From positions 62,001-126,000 of the forward strand of contig NZ_LGDV01000186.1 in the NCBI RefSeq assembly GCF_001280015.1: DNA of 64,000 nt, given 5' to 3'. Made by a program: the position numbers and the translations under genes. The DNA is from Streptomyces sp. MMG1121. GTDB taxonomy: Bacteria; Actinomycetota; Actinomycetes; Streptomycetales; Streptomycetaceae. Positions 59,683-64,000 of the stretch are shown piece by piece. Position 1 is the first letter of the stretch, and every line of letters starts with the position of its first letter. The notes under the pieces are model-generated. The model was not told where the DNA came from and searched no databases. It saw only the letters and a program-made list of their open reading frames with translations.

Positions 59683-60657
59683 GAGCCGCTCGCTCACCTC
59701 CCACAGCCGGGCCGCGGCCCGCGGGTCGACCGCGTGCGGCAGCACCCCGGGCCGCCCCGCCTCCGCGTACCACGCGGCCTCGTCCTCGGCGGCCACCACC
59801 GGGCTGATGTCGCAGTTCTCGCAGTAGACACCGCCCAGTGCGTCGAGCCGAGCACTGGTGGCGCACCACACGCTGGTCGCCGCTCCCTGGGCGACGGTCT
59901 TCTGCTGCCGGGCGGGATCGCGCACCGGGCGGCCCTCCGCGTCGACGGCGCCGGCCGCCCTCAGGGTCTCCTCGGAGAGGTACTTGGCGAGACCGGTGTC
60001 GACGATCTGGCCGGGGTGCACGGAGAACGCCCGCACACCCTCCGCCCGGCCCCGCCGGTCCAGTTCCACGGCGAACAGCGCGTTGGCCGTCTTGGACTGC
60101 CCGTAAGCGAGGAACGGCTCGTAGGCCCGGTGTTCGAAGTGCAGATCGTCGAAGACGACGGGCGAGAAGCGGATGCCCCGCGAGGACACCGAGACCACGC
60201 GCGCCCCGCGGGCCGCCACCAGGGCGGGCCACAGCCGTTTCACGAGCTGGAAGTGCCCGAGGTGGTTCGTGGCGAACTGCGCCTCGTAGCCCCGCGTGTC
60301 CCGCCGCAGCGGGGTCGCCATGATCCCCGCGTTGTTCACGAGGATGTGCAACGGACGCCCGCAGGCCAGGAACGTCCCGGCGAAGGCGTCGACGGACGCC
60401 GGGTCGATCAGGTCCATCGGCTCGACCTCGACGCAGTCGACCTCCTTCAGCGCGGCGCGGGCACGCTCCGGGTCCCGGGCCGGTACGACGACCTCGGCGC
60501 CGGCCGCCCGGAGAACGCGGGCGGTCTCCAGGCCGATGCCCGAGGAGCCGCCGGTGACGATCGCCACCCTGCCGGTCAGGTCGATGCCCCTGATCACCTC
60601 CTCGGCGGTGGACGCGGCATCGAAGCCGGAGTGCAGGGGCTGCTGTGGGGTGGCCAT
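59674..60657 (-). CDS. short-chain dehydrogenase/reductase
   Basis: 327-residue SDR of the retinol-dehydrogenase/protochlorophyllide-like long type. Cofactor loop GRVAIVTGGSSGIGLETARV (TGxxxGIG), NNAG motif HILVNNAGIMATPL, active site VSVSSRGIRFSP (Ser) and AYGQSKTANALFAVELDRRG (YxxxK, here YGQSK), PGQIVDTGLAKYL. Substrate unknown. ATG 60657 is preferred over 60684 because GAGGAAA lies 8 nt before it. Divergent from an AraC-type regulator, which is the probable controller. Its 3' end lies in the tandem repeat. Confidence 0.9.
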   Translation of the reverse strand: MATPQQPLHSGFDAASTAEEVIRGIDLTGRVAIVTGGSSGIGLETARVLRAAGAEVVVPARDPERARAALKEVDCVEVEPMDLIDPASVDAFAGTFLACGRPLHILVNNAGIMATPLRRDTRGYEAQFATNHLGHFQLVKRLWPALVAARGARVVSVSSRGIRFSPVVFDDLHFEHRAYEPFLAYGQSKTANALFAVELDRRGRAEGVRAFSVHPGQIVDTGLAKYLSEETLRAAGAVDAEGRPVRDPARQQKTVAQGAATSVWCATSARLDALGGVYCENCDISPVVAAEDEAAWYAEAGRPGVLPHAVDPRAAARLWEVSERLTS

Positions 60658-60720
60658 GACGGGTGTTTCCTCGCTGTGTGCCATGCGACCACCGTAGATC
60701 CGCCGATCCGGACGATGAAT

Positions 60721-60757
60721 GCTTGAACGTGCGCGCTACTTGCGTGATAGTTCGAGC
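60721..60757. promoter_or_regulatory. wide-spaced dyad in the SDR/AraC divergent region
   Basis: GCTTGAAC (60721-60728) and GTTCGAGC (60750-60757) pair at 7 of 8 positions around 21 nt; the right arm abuts the AraC ATG at 60758. Could be an AraC half-site pair or a repressor site; low certainty. Confidence 0.35.
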
Positions 60758-61693
60758 ATGTCCGGCGATCCTCTCTCCGACGCCCTCGCCGTGGCGGACG
60801 CGCGCGGGGTGTTCTCCGGCGGTTTCACGGCCGGCGGCCGCTGGGCGATCCGCCTGCGGGGGCGCGACAGGCTGAAGGTGAACGTCGTGGCGCGGGGCGG
60901 CTGTCTGCTCGTCGCCGAGGACGGCGCCGAACCCGTCGCCCTGTCCGAGGGCGACGTCGTCGTCTCCGACGGGCGGCGGTCGTACGTCCTGTGCAGCGAG
61001 CCCGGACTGGTGCCGGTCGAACCGGCGGACGTCACCGTGGATCCGCTCACCCGTATGGGGACGCTCGGCGAGGGCGAGGACGTGGTGTGCGTCTCCGGGC
61101 ACATCGACCTCAGCCGGGACAGTGGCGATCTGCTGCGCCGGGCCCTGCCCGAGCTGATCCACGTGCGCTCCACGGCCGCCGAGGCGCCGGTGCTGCGCTG
61201 GCTCACCCGGCAGCTCATGGCGGAGATGGCGGCCGGCCGGGCCGGCTCCGCCTTCTCCTCGGACCACCTGGCCCAGCTGATGTTCGTCCAGGTGCTGCGG
61301 GCCTGCCTCGGCGAGGCCGGGAGTACCCCCTCCGGGGGAGGTCTGCCGCCCGGCTGGCTGCGGGCCCTGGCGGACGAGCGGCTGGCCCCGGCCCTGCGCC
61401 TGATGCACGCCGACCCGGCCCACCCCTGGCGCCTCGCCGAGCTGGCCGCGGCCGCCGCGATGTCCCGGACCACCTTCGCCGTCCGCTTCCGCCAGGCCGC
61501 GGGAGTGCCGCCGCTGACGTATCTGCAGAACTGGCGCATGAGCCTGGCCGCCCGTGCCCTCAGGGAGGACGCCGTCCCGGTGGCGGCACTGGCCCGCTCG
61601 GTCGGGTACGGCTCCGAGAGCGCCTTCAGCAACGCCTTCAAACGCACCGTCGGCGTGGCGCCCCGCCGCTACCGGGAGACGGCCAGGAGCTGA
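60758..61693 (+). CDS. AraC-family transcriptional regulator
   Basis: 311 residues: N-terminal cupin-like sensor domain of the AraC_binding_2 type (~5-190: FTAGGRWAIRLRGRDRLKVN, LVAEDGAEPVALSEGDVVVS) and C-terminal double HTH (PWRLAELAAAAAMSRTTFAV, RFRQAAGVPPLTYLQNWRMS, ARSVGYGSESAFSNAFKRTV, GVAPRRYR). Cupin-AraC regulators usually control a divergent or adjacent oxidoreductase, here the SDR. A short GC dyad (CCCCC-TCC-GGGGG, 61326-61338) codes for the Ser/Gly/Pro linker between domains. No ribosome site; ATG 60758 is chosen because similarity starts there. Confidence 0.92.
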   Translation: MSGDPLSDALAVADARGVFSGGFTAGGRWAIRLRGRDRLKVNVVARGGCLLVAEDGAEPVALSEGDVVVSDGRRSYVLCSEPGLVPVEPADVTVDPLTRMGTLGEGEDVVCVSGHIDLSRDSGDLLRRALPELIHVRSTAAEAPVLRWLTRQLMAEMAAGRAGSAFSSDHLAQLMFVQVLRACLGEAGSTPSGGGLPPGWLRALADERLAPALRLMHADPAHPWRLAELAAAAAMSRTTFAVRFRQAAGVPPLTYLQNWRMSLAARALREDAVPVAALARSVGYGSESAFSNAFKRTVGVAPRRYRETARS

Positions 61694-61776
61694 GCCGCCC
61701 CGCGCGGTGCGCTCCGGGCGCTCGCGCACCGCGGCTGACCTGCGCACGGGGCGGACCCGTCACGGGCCGGTGGGTG

Positions 61777-62160
61777 TCAGGCACCCGCCGGCACCCGGTC
61801 CAGGAAGCCCAGGACCTGCCGGATACGGCCCTCGGCGTCCAGGGTGACCACGTCGAACCCGGCGACCGGCGCCGAACTGTCGGCCTCGCTCACCAGCTCC
61901 CAGCCGAAGCGCGCGGTGTCGTGGTGGCCGTCCACCGTGCCGAGCGGGCGGAAGACGAACCCGGGGAACTGCTCGTGGGCCGCGGCGATCACGGCGGCCA
62001 CACCCTCGTGGCCGCGGACGTCGGCGAGCGGGTCGGTGTAACCGCCGTCCACGGTCCACGCGGCGGCGACCGCCTTCTTCAGCGCTTCCGGCTCGGTGGC
62101 GTTCCAGGCCTCGAAGTAACGGGCGGCGGCGCTCTCGTAACGGTCGGTGTTCACGGACAT
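61777..62160 (-). CDS. NTF2-like (SnoaL-type) protein
   Basis: 127-residue NTF2-fold protein: RYFEAWNATEPEALKKAVAA near the N-terminus, AWTVDGGYTDPLADVRGHEG (acidic pocket), RPLGTVDGHHDTARFGWELV and AGFDVVTLDAEGRIRQVLGF at the end. Members include polyketide cyclases, ketosteroid isomerase relatives and non-enzymatic binders; no function can be given. GGAGG about 10 nt before ATG 62160. Stands alone between the AraC gene (convergent) and an unrelated hypothetical gene. Confidence 0.88.
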   Translation of the reverse strand: MSVNTDRYESAAARYFEAWNATEPEALKKAVAAAWTVDGGYTDPLADVRGHEGVAAVIAAAHEQFPGFVFRPLGTVDGHHDTARFGWELVSEADSSAPVAGFDVVTLDAEGRIRQVLGFLDRVPAGA

Positions 62161-62476
62161 GGCGAATCAGCCTCCATCGAGGTCGTATCTGCTGGTCGGG
62201 CCCGGATCGAGGAGCTTGTTCGATCCGGTGTGACCACCATGCCGCAGGCCCGCGGGGCGGGTCGATTACCTCCCCGGTAATGCCGGGGGCTCCTCCACCC
62301 TGGTGCATTTCGGTCGTAAACGGGCATCGAATATGCCAACAGGCTGGCCGGAAAGTCATGGTGACAGTGTTTCGGGAGAGGCGATACTCGAACGTCAGGG
62401 GCACTTCACCGCACAGGAGCCGCACGGGAACCGAGGTCTCGGCCGGCACACCAGCGAGGCGACGGGGGAGTGAGAC
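62161..62476. other. divergent intergenic region, no gene
   Basis: 316 bp between the NTF2-like and hypothetical genes. It is AT-richer than average (about 62310-62400), as expected for promoters in two directions, but no -35/-10 pair, operator or hairpin stands out. Confidence 0.5.
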
Positions 62477-62887
62477 GTGCACGACGAATTCCTGTGCCAT
62501 GTCACCGCGTACGGCATGTGCGACGGCCGGCGCATCGGAGTACCGCTCGGCACCTATCGCGCGCCCACGCTGGCCCTGGCCCTGTGGTGGTTACGGGACC
62601 GGGCGTCCTGGATCGCCGAGCGGCTCGACCCCAGTCCGCAGGACCCCGCCTTCCCCGGGGGCGCGCTGGTGCCGGTCGCCGAGACGGTCGCCGACGTCCC
62701 CTCCCTGCTGCGTGCCTGGTGTGCCGACGACGTCCGGCAGGAGCTGGTGGCCGACGAACTGGCGGGCGGCCGGCTGGTGCGGATCGCCGCCCGTGACGAC
62801 ACCACCGAGTACGAACTGCTCGCCGAGTCCGTCGACGCCCTCCGGATGCAGCGCACCCTGCCCGTCCTCGTCGTACCCGTCGCCTGA
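62477..62887 (+). CDS. hypothetical protein
   Basis: 136-residue soluble protein, MHDEFLCHVTAYGMCDGRRI at the start and ELLAESVDALRMQRTLPVLV near the end. No signal peptide, membrane helix or familiar motif. Acidic, with Trp-rich ALALWWLRDRASWIAERLD. Good ribosome site GGGGGAG 6 nt before the GTG and codon use like the neighbours support it as real. I do not recognise the family. The upstream 316 bp (62161-62476) is relatively AT-rich near 62330-62400 and probably carries its promoter. Confidence 0.7.
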   Translation: MHDEFLCHVTAYGMCDGRRIGVPLGTYRAPTLALALWWLRDRASWIAERLDPSPQDPAFPGGALVPVAETVADVPSLLRAWCADDVRQELVADELAGGRLVRIAARDDTTEYELLAESVDALRMQRTLPVLVVPVA

Positions 62888-62960
62888 CACGTGTCCGTGC
62901 GCGTCGGCCCGCCCACCCTCGGAACGGCGCACTGATGAACGAATCGGTACAATTCTGACC

Positions 62961-64000
62961 ATGGCGGAGCGGTGGGTCGCCCCGACGGCGCCCGAACTCG
63001 TCCTGGAGACCGACGCGGGCTCCACGGTGATGAGCCCGGGCCGTGACTACCACGTCGGACGTGACCCGTTGAGCGACATCGTCTTCGACGATGCCCGGGT
63101 CTCATGGCACCACGCCGTCCTGCGCTGCGACCACGATCACTGGACCCTGGCGGACCAGCACAGCACCAACGGCACCTACGCCGACGGCCGCCGGATCGAG
63201 GAATGGAGCGTCCGTCCCGGCAGCGAGATCCGCTTCGGCAACCCCGCCGACGGCCCCCGCGCGGTACCGGCCGGCGCCCCGGAAACCGCCCCCCACCGCC
63301 CCCGCGCGGCGTCACCGCCCCAGCCCACCGGCACCTTCCGCCGCCCCACCAGCGTCCACCCGCTGCCCCTGCGCACCGTCAGCATCGGCCGCGCACCCGA
63401 CAACGACCTCGTGGTGGACGATCTGATCGTCTCCCGCCGCCACGCCGAACTGCGCGCCCACCCCGACGGCACGCACGAGATCGCCGACCTCGGCAGCCAC
63501 AACGGCACCTACCTCAACGGCCGGCCCGTCACCCGCGCCGCCGTCGGCCCCGGCGACGTAATCGGCATCGGGCACTCCGCGTTCTGCCTGGTCGGCGAGG
63601 AACTCCAGGAGTACGTCGACACCGGCGAGGTCTCCCTCGACGTCCAGGACCTCACCGTCGCCGTCGACGCCGGCCGCACGGTGCTCCTCGACGACGTGTC
63701 CTTCCCGGTGGGGGAGAAATGCCTGCTCGCGGTCGTCGGACCGAGCGGCGCCGGCAAGTCCACGCTGCTGAACGCCCTGACCGGACAGCGGCCCGCCGAC
63801 CGTGGCACCGTCCTGTACGACGGCCGCGACCTCTACCGCGACTACGCCGAACTGCGCCAGCGCATCGGCCTGGTCCCGCAGGACGACATCCTGCACCCCC
63901 AGCTCACCGTGCGCGCCGCCCTCACCTACGCCGCCGAGCTGCGCTTCCCCGAGGACACCGACCCGGCCGAGCGGCAGGCCCGGGTGGACGAGGTCATCCG
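62961..64000 (+). CDS. FHA-FHA-ABC transporter ATP-binding protein (Rv1747-like), 3' truncated by window
   Basis: Open to the window end. Residues ~1-95: first FHA domain (LETDAGSTVMSPGRDYHVGR, VSWHHAVLRCDHDHWTLADQ, STNGTYADGR). After a Pro/Arg-rich linker, second FHA domain (LRTVSIGRAPDNDLVVDDLI, VSRRHAELRAH, SHNGTYLNGRPV). Then an ABC ATPase with Walker A VVGPSGAGKSTLLNALTGQR and Q-loop GLVPQDDILHPQLTVRAALT. This is the layout of mycobacterial Rv1747, an exporter phosphorylated by Ser/Thr kinase PknF and binding it through FHA domains; a membrane domain should follow. TACAAT 7 nt before ATG indicates a leaderless mRNA. Confidence 0.92.
   Translation, partial: MAERWVAPTAPELVLETDAGSTVMSPGRDYHVGRDPLSDIVFDDARVSWHHAVLRCDHDHWTLADQHSTNGTYADGRRIEEWSVRPGSEIRFGNPADGPRAVPAGAPETAPHRPRAASPPQPTGTFRRPTSVHPLPLRTVSIGRAPDNDLVVDDLIVSRRHAELRAHPDGTHEIADLGSHNGTYLNGRPVTRAAVGPGDVIGIGHSAFCLVGEELQEYVDTGEVSLDVQDLTVAVDAGRTVLLDDVSFPVGEKCLLAVVGPSGAGKSTLLNALTGQRPADRGTVLYDGRDLYRDYAELRQRIGLVPQDDILHPQLTVRAALTYAAELRFPEDTDPAERQARVDEVI

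Overview
The window looks like a chromosomal segment of a Streptomyces species. It is very GC-rich with strong third-position GC bias. It carries genus-typical developmental genes (a long chaplin with an LAXTG sorting signal, an SsgA-like protein, an NsdA-type regulator, a DUF397 protein), many GTG and some TTG starts, and several genes whose -10 box lies 6-7 nt before the start codon (leaderless mRNAs). No rRNA, tRNA, CRISPR array, insertion sequence or prophage was recognised.

Layout. 1-12.5 kb is rich in acyl-CoA chemistry: a truncated acyl-CoA ligase, an orphan phenylacetate-CoA ligase followed by an ArsR-type regulator, two alpha/beta hydrolases, a membrane sulfatase-fold protein, and a divergent unit of FadD-type ligase against crotonase, DUF35 protein and two thiolase-fold proteins. 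Neither thiolase-fold protein has the catalytic Cys; the set resembles the Ltp/ChsH2 aldolase systems of sterol side-chain catabolism. 12.6-26.5 kb holds mostly single genes: DUF397, universal stress protein, a secreted amidase with a TTG start, a phosphotransferase-like protein beside an NsdA-family regulator, a PAS-SpoIIE phosphatase, an SsgA-like protein, a Tat-exported phospholipase C behind a PHO box, a Gfo/Idh/MocA oxidoreductase and a baeRF protein. 26.6-39.1 kb has a hydrolase, asparagine synthetase, a DUF4232 protein, a secreted tripeptidyl-peptidase-like enzyme, the chaplin, GNAT enzymes, an MFS/deaminase pair with a divergent MerR regulator, and a secreted protein behind a second PHO-like element.

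39.1-45.3 kb is a probable chitosan/glucosamine regulon: a secreted GH2 exo-beta-D-glucosaminidase, a ROK repressor and a divergent APC permease. The two intergenic regions share a related inverted-repeat operator. The next gene, a GNAT enzyme, has its ribosome-binding site inside a 17-bp hairpin.

47.1-51.3 kb is the most unusual part. A homopolymer-rich stretch disrupts the end of an SPW-repeat gene. Then follow remnants of a dimethylsulfone/sulfonate sulfur-scavenging cluster: LysR, sfnG, FMN reductase and sfnB, each retaining some parts while internal segments are missing. An apparently intact sulfur-type leader peptide (27 codons, HVDL...CR) and an intact ssuD remain, followed by the C-terminus of an ECF sigma factor duplicated in tandem. 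Either a real locus has been shattered, or the assembly is damaged here.

51.4-64 kb has an aldehyde dehydrogenase, aldo/keto reductases, a BlaI-M56 pair, a VOC protein behind a palindrome, adenosine deaminase, a DinB/DUF664 protein, LysR and AraC regulators with divergent oxidoreductases, an NTF2-like protein, and the start of an FHA-FHA-ABC (Rv1747-like) transporter that runs off the window. All product names rest on reading the translated sequence; no database search was possible.
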